From an uncultured Flavobacteriales bacterium (GTDB lineage: Bacteria > Bacteroidota > Bacteroidia > Flavobacteriales_D > Parvicellaceae), in the NCBI GenBank assembly GCA_913030835.1, contig CAJWDP010000010.1:1-64000 (forward strand): a stretch of DNA of 64,000 nt. The letters run 5' to 3'. A program made the translations under genes and the position numbers. Shown piece by piece: positions 25,841 through 35,811 of this stretch (position 1 is its first letter; each line of letters starts with the position of its first letter). The notes under the pieces were generated by a model, which saw nothing but the letters and a program-made list of their open reading frames with translations, did not search any database and was not told where the DNA came from.

Positions 25841-27445
25841 TTAAAAATCGTGATGTACGGACTCATCCAACATCGGGTGATTTTTCTTAATTAACGGTGC
25901 CTTTGTTAAATTTCTTAGGAGCAAGAAAATGAATATTCCAAGGAATAAAAGGAACATTCCTATTTCCAATGCGCCAATTTGATAATTGTTCATTATCGTT
26001 CCCGGCATTACCATAAGGTACACATCCATCCAATGGCCCACGAATATGATTGAGCTAATTACCACTAAAATACTCCAGGTTCTTTTCGCATCTCTTGACA
26101 TCAACAAGACCATTGGAAGCACAAAGTTGATTGCAAAAGTTCCGAAGAACAAGAATTTATAATCTAATATTCTCTGTTGGAAATAGACTACTTCTTCTCC
26201 TATGTTCGAATACCATATCAACATAAATTGAGAGAACCACAAATAGCTCCAAAGGAAGCTGATCGCGAAAATCCACTTGCCTACATCATGAATATGAGAT
26301 TGATTGATTTGTGGCATATAGCCCCTTGATTTTAGGTATAGCATGGTCATCATAATCATGATCATTGCGGAAATCCAAATTCCCGAAAAGACATACCACC
26401 CGAACAAGGTCGAGAACCAATGCGCATCAATGGACATGATCCAATCCCAAGCCAGCATGGATGAGAACACAGCGAAGAACACCAAAAACAACGCTCCCCT
26501 TCGGTATTGTAAAAAGTGTAGCTTGAGGCCGCCTTCTTCGTCTTCTCTTTTCGACCACTTTCTGAAGAAGAACGCAAAAACCAAAAAGACGCCAATGTAG
26601 ACCAATGTACGAATCCAAAAGAACGGCTCATTCAGGTATCCAGATTTCTGATACAACAACTTATCAAAGCTCTCTCCCAAGACCATTTTTGAATCGTCCA
26701 TCCACATGTAGATGTGGTTCCAATCCAATGTTCCCGCAAGAAAAACCACAATAAGCACAACGGCACCAAAAGGCAGAACAAGCATTACTCCTTCGAATAT
26801 TCTTAAGATCACGGCACCCCAGCCTGACTCGGTTGCGTAATGCAATGCCAAATAGAATAAAGCTCCTAACGAAATCCCAAAGAAGAAAAATCCATTAATC
26901 AGCAAATTTGACCAAAACCTGTTGTGTTGATGATCGGGCATGCCCACTTTATGATCATCGACCCATGCTTTTAGCGTAGGCATGATCTGATCTTCATGAT
27001 GATGCCAAGCTTTCATGCCTTCTTTCGTGTGTATCACGTGCGCACCTATCGTCCAGGTTGGTTCCGGTCGGTGACCGTGATGCCCACCATGATCATCTCC
27101 ATGTCCATGTTCGTGTCCTTCATCGTTGCCATGATCATCATGAGACACGTGCTCTTCCTCTCCATGACCTGCAGCTCCATGTCCATGGGCGCCCGGCTCA
27201 ATTATTTCAATGTGGCTACTAAGCGCTGCCGCAGTCAGATCGGCCTTAAACTGTTCCCACTCCTCGTCGGTATTTTCACCATTATTGTGAGTCGGGTATG
27301 ACATTGTGAGTTGAGTTCCGTCTTCACTCATTTTAGTGTGAATGTAGGATTGCTCTGTGAACATACCCCAAACCATAGCAATCAGGCCAACGATCATCAG
27401 GGTGAATGTTACTTTTTTCGCTCTCGATGAAATCTTAAATTCCAT
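25841..27445 (-). CDS. actF: Alternative complex III subunit ActF with histidine-rich tract
   Basis: A multi-spanning NrfD-like integral membrane subunit of alternative complex III, related to ActC, with about ten helices over 534 residues. An ATG at 27445 is preferred over the TTG four codons earlier. After a first helix (about residues 13-30), a soluble stretch contains 13 histidines in residues 87-125, alternating with Gly, Asp and Glu. Further His residues follow (WHHHEDQ, DHQHNRFW) before the second helix near residue 178. The family is normally around 450 residues, so the tract accounts for much of the excess length. The gene lies 21 bases after actE and 40 before coxB. Confidence 0.93.
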   Translation of the reverse strand: MEFKISSRAKKVTFTLMIVGLIAMVWGMFTEQSYIHTKMSEDGTQLTMSYPTHNNGENTDEEWEQFKADLTAAALSSHIEIIEPGAHGHGAAGHGEEEHVSHDDHGNDEGHEHGHGDDHGGHHGHRPEPTWTIGAHVIHTKEGMKAWHHHEDQIMPTLKAWVDDHKVGMPDHQHNRFWSNLLINGFFFFGISLGALFYLALHYATESGWGAVILRIFEGVMLVLPFGAVVLIVVFLAGTLDWNHIYMWMDDSKMVLGESFDKLLYQKSGYLNEPFFWIRTLVYIGVFLVFAFFFRKWSKREDEEGGLKLHFLQYRRGALFLVFFAVFSSMLAWDWIMSIDAHWFSTLFGWYVFSGIWISAMIMIMMTMLYLKSRGYMPQINQSHIHDVGKWIFAISFLWSYLWFSQFMLIWYSNIGEEVVYFQQRILDYKFLFFGTFAINFVLPMVLLMSRDAKRTWSILVVISSIIFVGHWMDVYLMVMPGTIMNNYQIGALEIGMFLLFLGIFIFLLLRNLTKAPLIKKNHPMLDESVHHDF

Positions 27446-27466
27446 TTGTCTTTTCAATTAAATGTC

Positions 27467-28189
27467 TTAATGTCCTTCTTCATTAACTGCCTCTCCACCC
27501 GTCGGTTCAACAGGCATCACAACTTCCTCGGTTTGCACCGTATCCGAAACAGCCTCTTCCATTGCAGGATGCGTTCCTCCATGTTGAAGTACTTGCACAT
27601 ACTGAATCACTTGCCATCTTTCTTTTTTCGTTAGCTGAGATGCATGTGAGCCCATCATTCCTTTTCCATGTGTTAGCGTGTGAAACATTTTACCCACAGA
27701 CAGATCCTTTAGTGCTCCATCATATGCTCCAGGAGCTGCATGGCCTGCTTTCTCCACAACTGCACCATTTCCTTTCCCTTCTTCACCATGACAATGGACA
27801 CACATGAAGCTGTATATCCTTTTGCCTTCATCAATATTTTCCTGTGAAACTTGAATCGGACTCACCAATGAATCGGCAGCATCATAATCTTTGATGGGAT
27901 CTTTCAATGCATATGGCATAGCAATAGCCGCAGAGGAAGGATCACTATGGAACGGAATTGTTCCTTCTACAGGCAGTCGCGCTGACTGTACTTTAGTAAG
28001 CGAATCAACCATACGATCTTTGATCATTCCATAGTCAACATAAGTTTCGATTGCCGGTGATCTATACATATCCGGAGTATACTCATACCCAGCGCTGTCC
28101 TCACTTTTGGTACAAGAGGACATCAGAGCAATTGCCAACCCGCAGAACGCTACTGTCTTACTAATCTTTATTTTTCTAAAATTCCTCAC
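27467..28189 (-). CDS. actE: Alternative complex III monohaem cytochrome c subunit ActE
   Basis: A 240-residue lipoprotein with GTG start. The signal peptide ends in the lipobox MSSC (cysteine about residue 26). The family segment YTPDMYRSPAIETY follows. One haem c site, CVHCH, sits at about residues 131-135 with a distal methionine candidate in GKMFHTLTHGKGMMGSHASQL. ActE is the outer-face electron carrier of alternative complex III, passing electrons towards the CuA centre of CoxB. The C-terminus (after about residue 205) is an acidic, Val/Glu-rich tail of low complexity. It lies between actD and actF with short spacers. Confidence 0.95.
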   Translation of the reverse strand: MRNFRKIKISKTVAFCGLAIALMSSCTKSEDSAGYEYTPDMYRSPAIETYVDYGMIKDRMVDSLTKVQSARLPVEGTIPFHSDPSSAAIAMPYALKDPIKDYDAADSLVSPIQVSQENIDEGKRIYSFMCVHCHGEEGKGNGAVVEKAGHAAPGAYDGALKDLSVGKMFHTLTHGKGMMGSHASQLTKKERWQVIQYVQVLQHGGTHPAMEEAVSDTVQTEEVVMPVEPTGGEAVNEEGH

Positions 28190-28224
28190 AGCTCACTTTT
28201 ATTTTGTGTGTTCATTCAACTGCT

Positions 28225-28758
28225 TTAAACTTCCCGCTCTTCAATTTCAATGATACCGGTTTCCTTGATCATCGCTTGTAAATCCTTTTCGGAGAACTGG
28301 GTATTTTCATTTACCCTAACTTCCATTACAAATTTATCGTCAGTTGTTCTTGGATCCGGATTTCTCGCTGGCATTCCCGGCAAAGTCTTGTTCCTCAGAA
28401 GGTACGTAATGGCCATACCATGGGCTGCACAAAGTACCGTAAACTCAAAGACGATCGGTATAAAGGATGGCAAGTTCTCAATCATAGAAAAGCTTGGTTT
28501 ACCTCCAATATTCATGGGCCAGTCCTGTATCATGAAATATTTGATACCAAACAATGCCAACATTGTACCTGTCAAGCCGTACAAAAATGCATTTATTCCT
28601 AAACGGGTATGTTTCACACCAATAATCGGATCGATTCCGTGTATTGGAAATGGCGAATACACATCCGCAACATGTACCCCTTTTCCGACAAGCTTTTTTG
28701 CTCCGTCCTTCAAGACGTCATCGTCATCGTACATCGCGTATATTACCTTATCTGCCAT
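28225..28758 (-). CDS. actD: Alternative complex III subunit ActD (DUF3341)
   Basis: A 177-residue membrane subunit of alternative complex III. It has the DUF3341 pattern: a small N-terminal alpha/beta domain with ADVYSPFPIHGID near residues 31-43, then two helices (about 57-74 and 96-120), and a C-terminal domain containing TTDDKFVMEVRV. ActD binds on the cytoplasmic side and helps hold ActC and ActB together. It is encoded between actC and actE in the usual order. Nothing is unusual in length or motif content. Confidence 0.95.
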   Translation of the reverse strand: MADKVIYAMYDDDDVLKDGAKKLVGKGVHVADVYSPFPIHGIDPIIGVKHTRLGINAFLYGLTGTMLALFGIKYFMIQDWPMNIGGKPSFSMIENLPSFIPIVFEFTVLCAAHGMAITYLLRNKTLPGMPARNPDPRTTDDKFVMEVRVNENTQFSEKDLQAMIKETGIIEIEEREV

Positions 28759-28805
28759 ATTCTGTTATTCTAATGTCTATTTCTTTTTTATTCAATTGCC
28801 AGAGT

Positions 28806-30239
28806 TTAATCGTGTTTCTCCTCAATTCCACCCTCATGCGCATGACTATCCCAATAACCTTCACCATAACCAAAACCCTCTTTGTAATTCTCCCCTGAGG
28901 ATTTCAATATCGACTTCAATTCATTTAGTGCAAGCACAGGGAAGAACCTTGCAAACAATAAGAATAAGAAGAAGAAAATACCGATTGTACCAATGAAAAC
29001 TCCAATATCTACCCACGTCGGATGGAACATCGTCCATGAAGACGGAATAAAATCTCGATGTATAGAAGTAACGATAATAACAAATCGTTCAAACCACATT
29101 CCGATGTTTACAACAAGTGAAAGAACAAAGGTAAAGGCCAAGTTTCTTCTAAGCTTTTTGATCCAAAACAGTTGAGGTGAAATGACGTTACAGGTCATCA
29201 TACTCCAATACGACCACCAATACGGACCAGTCGCACGGTTTATGAAGGCATATGCCTCGTATTCAACACCTGAATACCAGCTTATGAATAGCTCCGTAAT
29301 GTAAGCTACGCCCACGATTGAACCCGTTACAATAATTACGATATTCATGTATTCCACGTGTTTAACGTGGATGTAATTTTCCAGATGCATTGCCTTTCTC
29401 ATGATGAGTAGTAGGGTCAATACCATAGCAAACCCGGAGAAAACTGCTCCTGAAACGAAATAAGGAGGGAATATGGTTGTGTGCCATCCCGGAACAATAG
29501 AAGTTGCAAAGTCCATGGATACAATAGAGTGAACTGAAAACACCAGTGGGGTAGCCAAACCGGCAAGAACTAATGATACAATTTCAAACCGATTCCATGC
29601 TTTTGCGTTTCCTGTCCATCCGAAAGATAGAATGGAATATACCTTCTTTGTCAGTGGTCTTGTTACTCGATCTCTGATTGTTGCAAAATCCGGAATTAAT
29701 CCTATGTACCAGAAGACAAGTGAAACTGAAAAGTACGTAGAGATTGCAAAAACGTCCCAAAGCAGCGGAGAGTTAAAGTTTACCCATAGTGATCCAAATT
29801 GGTTGGGAAGCGGAAGCACCCAGTAAGATACCCAAATTCTACCCATGTGAATTCCCGGGAAAACGGCAGCCATCATTACGGCAAAAATTGTCATCGCCTC
29901 CGCAGATCGGTTAATTGCCATTCTCCATTTCTGTCTAAAAAGCAAAAGAACAGCGGATATCAATGTACCTGCGTGTCCAATACCAACCCACCAAACGAAG
30001 TTGGTAATGTCCCAAGCCCATCCTACGGTCTTGTTCAAACCCCATGTCCCAATTCCAGTGCCGAGCAGATATAGAATACAACCTATACCCCATAAGGCAA
30101 CAAGACCTGTTATGGTAACCAATAAATACCAAGTCTTAGGAGCATCATTCTCAATCGGCTTACACACATCTTCAGTGATGTCGTGGTACGACTTATCTCC
30201 TAAAATTAACGGTTCTCTGATCGATGCTTCTTTATGCAT
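28806..30239 (-). CDS. actC: Alternative complex III quinol-binding subunit ActC (NrfD-like)
   Basis: A 477-residue integral membrane protein with about ten helices, of the NrfD/PsrC family. ActC takes electrons from menaquinol in the membrane and passes them to the iron-sulfur clusters of ActB. Typical segments are VWWVGIGHAGTLISAVLLLFRQKWR, the EAMTIFAVMMAAVFPGIHMGR stretch, and the loop with FNSPLLWDVFA. The C-terminal tail is rich in Gly, Glu and His. The gene lies 25 bases downstream of actB and 47 upstream of actD. Confidence 0.95.
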   Translation of the reverse strand: MHKEASIREPLILGDKSYHDITEDVCKPIENDAPKTWYLLVTITGLVALWGIGCILYLLGTGIGTWGLNKTVGWAWDITNFVWWVGIGHAGTLISAVLLLFRQKWRMAINRSAEAMTIFAVMMAAVFPGIHMGRIWVSYWVLPLPNQFGSLWVNFNSPLLWDVFAISTYFSVSLVFWYIGLIPDFATIRDRVTRPLTKKVYSILSFGWTGNAKAWNRFEIVSLVLAGLATPLVFSVHSIVSMDFATSIVPGWHTTIFPPYFVSGAVFSGFAMVLTLLLIMRKAMHLENYIHVKHVEYMNIVIIVTGSIVGVAYITELFISWYSGVEYEAYAFINRATGPYWWSYWSMMTCNVISPQLFWIKKLRRNLAFTFVLSLVVNIGMWFERFVIIVTSIHRDFIPSSWTMFHPTWVDIGVFIGTIGIFFFLFLLFARFFPVLALNELKSILKSSGENYKEGFGYGEGYWDSHAHEGGIEEKHD

Positions 30240-30264
30240 TCTTATCGTGTTTTAAACTTCTTTT

Positions 30265-33200
30265 TTAATGTGCATCATGTTCTTCTTCATGGCCACTTTC
30301 ATGTCCATCTTCAACCACAGCAACATCTTCTTCTACATTTCTTACCTTAACCTTGTACCAAACATTTGGTTTAACGCCAATCTCCTCAAGAGACTGGTAT
30401 GCTCTATCCGACTCAGCACTTTTTCGAATTGCAGATTCATTGTCATTCCAATCTCCAAATGTAATCGCATTCACCGGGCAAGAGTCAGCACAAGCTGTTG
30501 TCACATCTCCATCCTGAACAGGTCTACCTGCTTTCTTCGCTACGAGCTTACCTTCTTGGATCTTTTGAACACAGAAACTACACTTCTCCATTACCCCTCT
30601 TGATCTCACTACCACATCCGGGTTAAGGACCATCCTTCCAATTTCCTGTTGAGCAGGGTTGTTCTCATTAAATTTCTTATATCCTTGGTAGTTGAACCAA
30701 TTGAAACGTCTTACTTTATAAGGACAGTTGTTCGCACAGTATCTTGTTCCAATACATCTATTGTACGTCATTTGATTCAATCCCTCATTGGAGTGTGTTG
30801 TCGCAGCTACTGGGCAAACCGTTTCACAAGGAGCATGGTTACAATGCTGACACATCATCGGCATGTAAACGACAGATGGACTTGCTTCTGAGATTTCCAT
30901 CTTGTGATAATCGAATGTATTCGTTGTTGGGTCTTTCTCCCAAGCATTTCGATCATCGTCACCTACAGAAGAGAAGTATCTGTCAATCCTTAGCCAATGC
31001 ATATCTCGTGATCTTCTTATCTCATCTTTTCCTACAACGGGAACGTTGTTTTCTGCAACACATGACACCAAGCAAGATCCGCATCCAATACAAGAAGACA
31101 AATCAACGGACATTCCCCATCTGTGACCCACATTTTCCACCGGATGAGCATCCCATAAATCTGCTTCCCCTACAGGCACTTCCTGATGCTTACCATCTTT
31201 AATTACTGACAATTTAAATGGCGGGTTGTAGGTTTCCGAATCAGCTGTAAGATAAGTCGCCAAGCTAGTTTCCCGAACAACCGACTCTCTGCCCATCACT
31301 GTGTGGTGGGTCTGTGAGCAAGCTAATGGATACGTTTCTGTTGTTGCTTCAACTGAAACACCAATCCCAGCCAAGCAAGAGTTCCCATTTTGCCATCCCC
31401 TTAATGCAAATGCATTTTGGCCAATCGCAACTAAATTTCCTGAATCGTCAGTTTCATAACCACCATACTTTCCGGTATAATAAGCTGCTTTACCTATTAC
31501 AGGTTCAGTGCCTCCATGTGCTCCTCTACCATATCCCATTGCAATTCCGATGGTACCAGAAGCCTGTCCCGGCATCGGAAAAACTGGAAGTTTTAAACTT
31601 TTTTCGCCAACGGTAACCGATACGACCTTAGCTGGAGACTCCTGGCCAATATACAAGGAGTTCCATGCCCCGTAATCCGAAATTTCATCCGCATTATTTG
31701 CTTTGGCCTCTTCAGAAAGTCCACCTGGGAACATTCTTAGAACATCAGCCGGGGCCATAGTGACATAATTGTCCCAAGAAACCTTTGAAAGCGGATCCGG
31801 CATTTCCTGAAGCCAAGGATTTGCAGAATCTTTTCCAGTTCCAATTCCGGCTTTTTGATAAATGACCAGCTCCATTTCCTGAGGCTCAATGTCCGTGGCT
31901 TTAGAAACTGCCTGTTGAATATTTCCTGCAAACGATTGCGCGGCTGGCACCTCTTCTTTCACATCCAAAGATCCGTTGTGCACTGCCCAATTCCAAAATT
32001 CTGCAACGGTAGTATATTCTGTTTGCTTTGCAAATAGATTGCCTGCCCAATTCTCCGCGATATAGTCGTAGACAACTGTACTGTCTTTTGAGCTACTTCT
32101 AGCTGCTTCTCCAGCCCAAACCAAGAGCGACTCCTGAGCTTGTCGCGTATCGTATAAAGGTCTAATCACAGGCTGCGCCAAACTGTAGTGACCTGTTTTC
32201 GGATTGAAATCGTTCCAAGACTCCAAGTAATGATTGTCCGGACAAATATAACCGCACGCACTTGCCGTTTCATCGTCATACTGTGCAAAAGATACTGACA
32301 ATTCACATGCTTCAATTGCAGTTCTCCACTGTTCACCATTCTCCATGAAATAAACAGGATTGGTGTCGTAGAAAATCACTGCATCTACCGAACCGGACGT
32401 TAGTTCGTCCTCTAATTTTTTTATCTCGTCATCGTTCGTTTTTCCCATTCCTATATTAATGGAATGATCAATTGTTTTACCGTAGCTCCCAAGGTGGTTG
32501 TTGATTGCGTTTACCACCATTTGAATATTCGTGTCATTTGATCCCGACACTACCAACGATGCTCCTCCAGCTGCAGTTAGTTCTTCACCAACTTTCTGGC
32601 AGTAAGCCGCCAAATTTTCCGGCGCTGCCTGACCACCTCCTCCGATGGCATGCAAAATACCGGCTGCGACGACTCCCTCCTCCGAGGGCTTAATTCTAAC
32701 TCTCTGATCAGCGTTAGAGCCAGTTTGAGACATAATGGATTCAAACTGCCAATGTTTGGACATCCAACCACTTTCCGGTTTTCGGGTTTTTCCATATTGG
32801 CCTACATATTCTGTTGACATCAACCAACCATTGAGGAAATCACATCCTATACCGACAATTACTTTCGCGTTTGAAAAATTATAGTCAGGAATAAAATCTG
32901 AACCAAAACACTCCTGATTGGCTTTCCTGATTCCGCTGTAAGAAACTTCATCCAGCGTTACATGTTTAACATCTGCAGATACATTCGATTCAGCAGTTGT
33001 GGTTTCTGTTTCTTGAGGTACTTCTCCTGCAACCGGGTCAGAAGCTACAGCTTCAACCGAACCACCATATTTGTTTACAAATGCACTTATAGCTGAATTT
33101 GTAGATGGTGAGATTACGCTGCTCGTAACCAATCGAATCTTACCTCCTCTTTCCGCAATACTCTCTAGCTTTGAACCGATCTCTGCATCCACATCGCTCC

Positions 33201-33693
33201 AAGAAACAGGTAAACATCCTCCATCGGAATGGCGATGAGCTCCTTTCAATCTGGCCTCATTGTACAACGACAAGACCGATCCAATCATTCTGGGAGTTGC
33301 TGCCCCACGATTGATTCCAAATGAGCTATTTCCCTTTACTAAAATGGGTCTTCCTTCTCTTGTTTTCACCAAGATGGAGCCGTAATCGTTTCCATCGTAG
33401 AAGGTGGAAGCATACCAGTTTGCAATCCCCGGAGTAATCTCTTCCGGTTTGTTTACATAAGGAATGGCTTTAATTACCGGCTTCTCACAAGCTGCCAATG
33501 ATGCCGCTGCGACGCTAAAGCCTAAAAACTTCAGAAAATCTCTTCTGTCCGTAGTGAACCCACTGACTTCTTTACTACCGACAAACTCTTCTACCGATAG
33601 TTCAGCAGGAAATTCGTTGTTTTTTTTCTCAACAAATTCAGGACTCTCAGTCAGTTCGTCAAATCCCTTCCAATATTTTTTGTTTGTTGCCAT
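30265..33693 (-). CDS. actB: Alternative complex III iron-sulfur subunit ActB (molybdopterin-like plus ferredoxin domains)
   Basis: A 1142-residue periplasmic subunit. Residues ~50-66 hold a twin-arginine-like signal, DRRDFLKFLGFSVAAASLAAC, followed at once by a lipobox-like cysteine. Residues ~80-800 are related to molybdopterin oxidoreductases but, as known for ActB, no cofactor is expected in this domain. Residues ~850-1085 form the ferredoxin-type domain with CIGCGSCLVSC, CQHCNHAPCETVC, CIGTRYCANNCPYK and CSFCVQKI, enough for three [4Fe-4S] and one [3Fe-4S] cluster. It carries electrons between ActC and the cytochrome subunits. The C-terminus is Glu/His rich. It follows actA by 20 bases. 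Confidence 0.95.
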   Translation of the reverse strand: MATNKKYWKGFDELTESPEFVEKKNNEFPAELSVEEFVGSKEVSGFTTDRRDFLKFLGFSVAAASLAACEKPVIKAIPYVNKPEEITPGIANWYASTFYDGNDYGSILVKTREGRPILVKGNSSFGINRGAATPRMIGSVLSLYNEARLKGAHRHSDGGCLPVSWSDVDAEIGSKLESIAERGGKIRLVTSSVISPSTNSAISAFVNKYGGSVEAVASDPVAGEVPQETETTTAESNVSADVKHVTLDEVSYSGIRKANQECFGSDFIPDYNFSNAKVIVGIGCDFLNGWLMSTEYVGQYGKTRKPESGWMSKHWQFESIMSQTGSNADQRVRIKPSEEGVVAAGILHAIGGGGQAAPENLAAYCQKVGEELTAAGGASLVVSGSNDTNIQMVVNAINNHLGSYGKTIDHSINIGMGKTNDDEIKKLEDELTSGSVDAVIFYDTNPVYFMENGEQWRTAIEACELSVSFAQYDDETASACGYICPDNHYLESWNDFNPKTGHYSLAQPVIRPLYDTRQAQESLLVWAGEAARSSSKDSTVVYDYIAENWAGNLFAKQTEYTTVAEFWNWAVHNGSLDVKEEVPAAQSFAGNIQQAVSKATDIEPQEMELVIYQKAGIGTGKDSANPWLQEMPDPLSKVSWDNYVTMAPADVLRMFPGGLSEEAKANNADEISDYGAWNSLYIGQESPAKVVSVTVGEKSLKLPVFPMPGQASGTIGIAMGYGRGAHGGTEPVIGKAAYYTGKYGGYETDDSGNLVAIGQNAFALRGWQNGNSCLAGIGVSVEATTETYPLACSQTHHTVMGRESVVRETSLATYLTADSETYNPPFKLSVIKDGKHQEVPVGEADLWDAHPVENVGHRWGMSVDLSSCIGCGSCLVSCVAENNVPVVGKDEIRRSRDMHWLRIDRYFSSVGDDDRNAWEKDPTTNTFDYHKMEISEASPSVVYMPMMCQHCNHAPCETVCPVAATTHSNEGLNQMTYNRCIGTRYCANNCPYKVRRFNWFNYQGYKKFNENNPAQQEIGRMVLNPDVVVRSRGVMEKCSFCVQKIQEGKLVAKKAGRPVQDGDVTTACADSCPVNAITFGDWNDNESAIRKSAESDRAYQSLEEIGVKPNVWYKVKVRNVEEDVAVVEDGHESGHEEEHDAH

Positions 33694-33713
33694 GGTCTAC
33701 TCTTCCAAATAGA

Positions 33714-35060
33714 TTAATAGTGACACTTCGCACATTCCCAACCTCCAAGTTCTTTAACGGTAATCGTACCGTCTTCACCTTTGAACTTTTTCAATAGTTC
33801 GGGATTGTTTTTCAGTCGTTTGTGAATTTCATCATAATAAGAGTCTTTCTCAGCTCCTAATACATTTACTCCGGTCACATTGTGACACTCAATACACCAA
33901 CCCATAGTCAACACAGGCTTGGTCAGTTTAGTTGTTCCCTCCAGTTTATTGATTTCTTCAACCGAAGCGACTTTACCACCATTGTATGTTTGAACATCTC
34001 CGTGGCACTGAATACAATCTATGCCTCCCACTTTTACGTGTTGTGAGTGATTGAAATAAACATGATCCGGTAGGTTGTGCACCTTGTTCCAAGCAATTGG
34101 ACCAGTACTTAATGAATCGTAATAAGCATTATCGTCTACACTATATCCTGCAGCACTGTGAATTTTACCGATCTCTTCTCCTTTGAAGTATGTACCCTCC
34201 TGAATGCTTCTGTGGCAATTCATACATATGTTCACCGAAGGTATTCCAGCGCTTTTCGATTTCTCAACGCTGCTGTGACAGTATTTACAGTCAATCTCAT
34301 GTTTACAGGCATGAACAATGTGAGAGAATTTAATCGGCTGAGAGGGCTCATACCCTTCTACCACATCGATTTGTGCAGCTCGCCACCCAAGATCTGATAG
34401 CGCTATGAGCAAAACAACCACACCGAACAGACTCACCCAAACTTTATTTCGCCACAACCAGTCTTTTGTGATTTCCATGTACGTATGATCATCATCCGTT
34501 TGAAAATCATCAGAGGTTTCTTTTAATCTTCGGTTAACACCAGCCAATCCGAAAATCACGACGGCCAAAATGATCGCAATTGCCAGGAGCCACTTCCACT
34601 TCCCACTACTTTCCTTTTCTTCTATCAAATAAGGTGTTGGACAGCCATCATCTCCAGCTACTTTTTCCGGCTCCGTAAATGCCTCGACGTATGCAAATAT
34701 GTTGTCTATCTCCTGATCGTTAACCGCCTGTGGGGTCATTGCACTAGGGTCGTACGACTCCAACTCCTTTGCTCTGGCAGACTCCCCCGAGCTAATCAAT
34801 GCTCCGGCGTTCTTTACCCATCTATATAAATTTTCCGATTCTCCAGCATCCGCCCAACGCTGAACAGCGCCTTTCAAAGCAGGACCCGTCTGACGTTTTA
34901 AGGGATGGTGACAAGAGGCACAGTTGTTCTTAAACAGAGCTTCTCCAGCTTCCGCATCACCCTGAGCAAACGAGTTCAATGACCCAAAGAAAATTGTTAA
35001 AATTATTAGGGCTTGTAAGGCCCAGCTACCTATAAAAGGTGTACGAGTGTCCAATTTCAT
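33714..35060 (-). CDS. actA: Alternative complex III multihaem cytochrome c subunit ActA
   Basis: A 448-residue membrane-anchored cytochrome with six CXXCH sites: CASCH (residues 47-51), then CKYCH, CMNCH, CIQCH, CIECH and CAKCH at the very C-terminus. A signal peptide (about residues 12-32) leads into a mono-haem cytochrome domain. Two adjacent hydrophobic segments follow (about 160-176 and 208-226), and then the pentahaem portion related to cytochrome c3/c7 families. ActA is the first gene of the alternative complex III operon in most Bacteroidota, as here. A candidate promoter box, TATTTTTG, lies 36 bases upstream. Confidence 0.94.
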   Translation of the reverse strand: MKLDTRTPFIGSWALQALIILTIFFGSLNSFAQGDAEAGEALFKNNCASCHHPLKRQTGPALKGAVQRWADAGESENLYRWVKNAGALISSGESARAKELESYDPSAMTPQAVNDQEIDNIFAYVEAFTEPEKVAGDDGCPTPYLIEEKESSGKWKWLLAIAIILAVVIFGLAGVNRRLKETSDDFQTDDDHTYMEITKDWLWRNKVWVSLFGVVVLLIALSDLGWRAAQIDVVEGYEPSQPIKFSHIVHACKHEIDCKYCHSSVEKSKSAGIPSVNICMNCHRSIQEGTYFKGEEIGKIHSAAGYSVDDNAYYDSLSTGPIAWNKVHNLPDHVYFNHSQHVKVGGIDCIQCHGDVQTYNGGKVASVEEINKLEGTTKLTKPVLTMGWCIECHNVTGVNVLGAEKDSYYDEIHKRLKNNPELLKKFKGEDGTITVKELGGWECAKCHY

Positions 35061-35095
35061 CTTCCGTTCTTAAAGAATCCTCAACAATAACGGGA

Positions 35096-35103
35096 CAAAA
35101 ATA
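35096..35103 (-). promoter_or_regulatory. Candidate -7 box (TATTTTTG) for the actABCDEF-coxBA operon
   Basis: The minus strand reads TATTTTTG, matching TAnnTTTG, 36 bases ahead of the actA start. TTTAG about 22 bases further up is an imperfect -33 candidate. Confidence 0.4.
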
Positions 35104-35247
35104 AAAGAGACTTCCTATTAGAAGGACTAAATGTCATGAAATTGTAAGACACTTCTACAATTTATAATGATTCTAAATAAGGGTTGAGGGAAATTCTTGA
35201 GTAAAGCACTGCTGAATTTCGTGCTATGTTGCAAACATATGGCATGA

Positions 35248-35281
35248 TTTGTGACCATTAATTATGAAATATTTACATTTG
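35248..35281 (+). promoter_or_regulatory. Bacteroidota-type promoter of the SPOR-domain gene
   Basis: TTTG at 35248-35251 is followed after 22 bases by TACATTTG at 35274-35281. Both match the -33/-7 consensus with acceptable spacing, and the ATG is 16 bases downstream. Confidence 0.65.
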
Positions 35282-35297
35282 ACCAACGAACAGATTG

Positions 35298-35783
35298 ATG
35301 AAATTTCACATTACCCTATTTTTAATTTTTTCAGTCCTTACGGGGATGAGCCAAGAGCAGTGGACGCAGCCTAATCCAAATGACTCTATTGTGACTGATA
35401 GTATCCTGGTAAAACTAGACACCATACGAAGCTTACAAATGGCCTCACCCGGGAAAGTGACGATATACAAAGACCCCAGGATCGATCAAGTTAATCAATT
35501 GGAAAGAGGAAACGTTCGTTTAACAAAAACGGGATATCGAGTTCAAATTCTCCTCAGTCAAAATAAGGAAGAGGTGAATTCACTTAAGGCCAAATTGATT
35601 AAAAAGCACGACGAGCACAATGTTTACGTCAACTGGCAACAACCTAATTTTAGTTTGAAGATCGGTGATTTTTACACTCGCCAGCAAGCTGTGGAATTCA
35701 AATACGAAGTTTCAAAAGAGTTTCCTGCCGCCATTGTTGTTAAGGACAATATTGAATTGCCAAAACTGATCACGAATCAATAA
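35298..35783 (+). CDS. SPOR-domain-containing exported protein
   Basis: A 161-residue protein with a signal peptide (residues 1-18, ending TGMSQ). A 40-residue linker precedes a SPOR-like domain of about 75 residues: GYRVQILLSQNKEEVNSL, then a second half with NFSLKIGDFYTRQQAVEFKYEV. SPOR domains bind peptidoglycan stripped of stem peptides, often at division sites. The ATG at 35298 is preferred over the TTG one codon earlier. The gene is alone on the plus strand between the act operon and infB, with a good promoter, and is convergent with infB. The exact role is unknown. Confidence 0.82.
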   Translation: MKFHITLFLIFSVLTGMSQEQWTQPNPNDSIVTDSILVKLDTIRSLQMASPGKVTIYKDPRIDQVNQLERGNVRLTKTGYRVQILLSQNKEEVNSLKAKLIKKHDEHNVYVNWQQPNFSLKIGDFYTRQQAVEFKYEVSKEFPAAIVVKDNIELPKLITNQ

Positions 35784-35811
35784 AATAACAGATTACTCTG
35801 GGCGGAAAGAA

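Noticed and set aside
26996-27301. Met/Ile-rich 101-codon frame opposite the His-rich tract of ActF
   Set aside because: Composition mirrors the CAT/GAT codons of the His/Asp-rich tract; not a gene.
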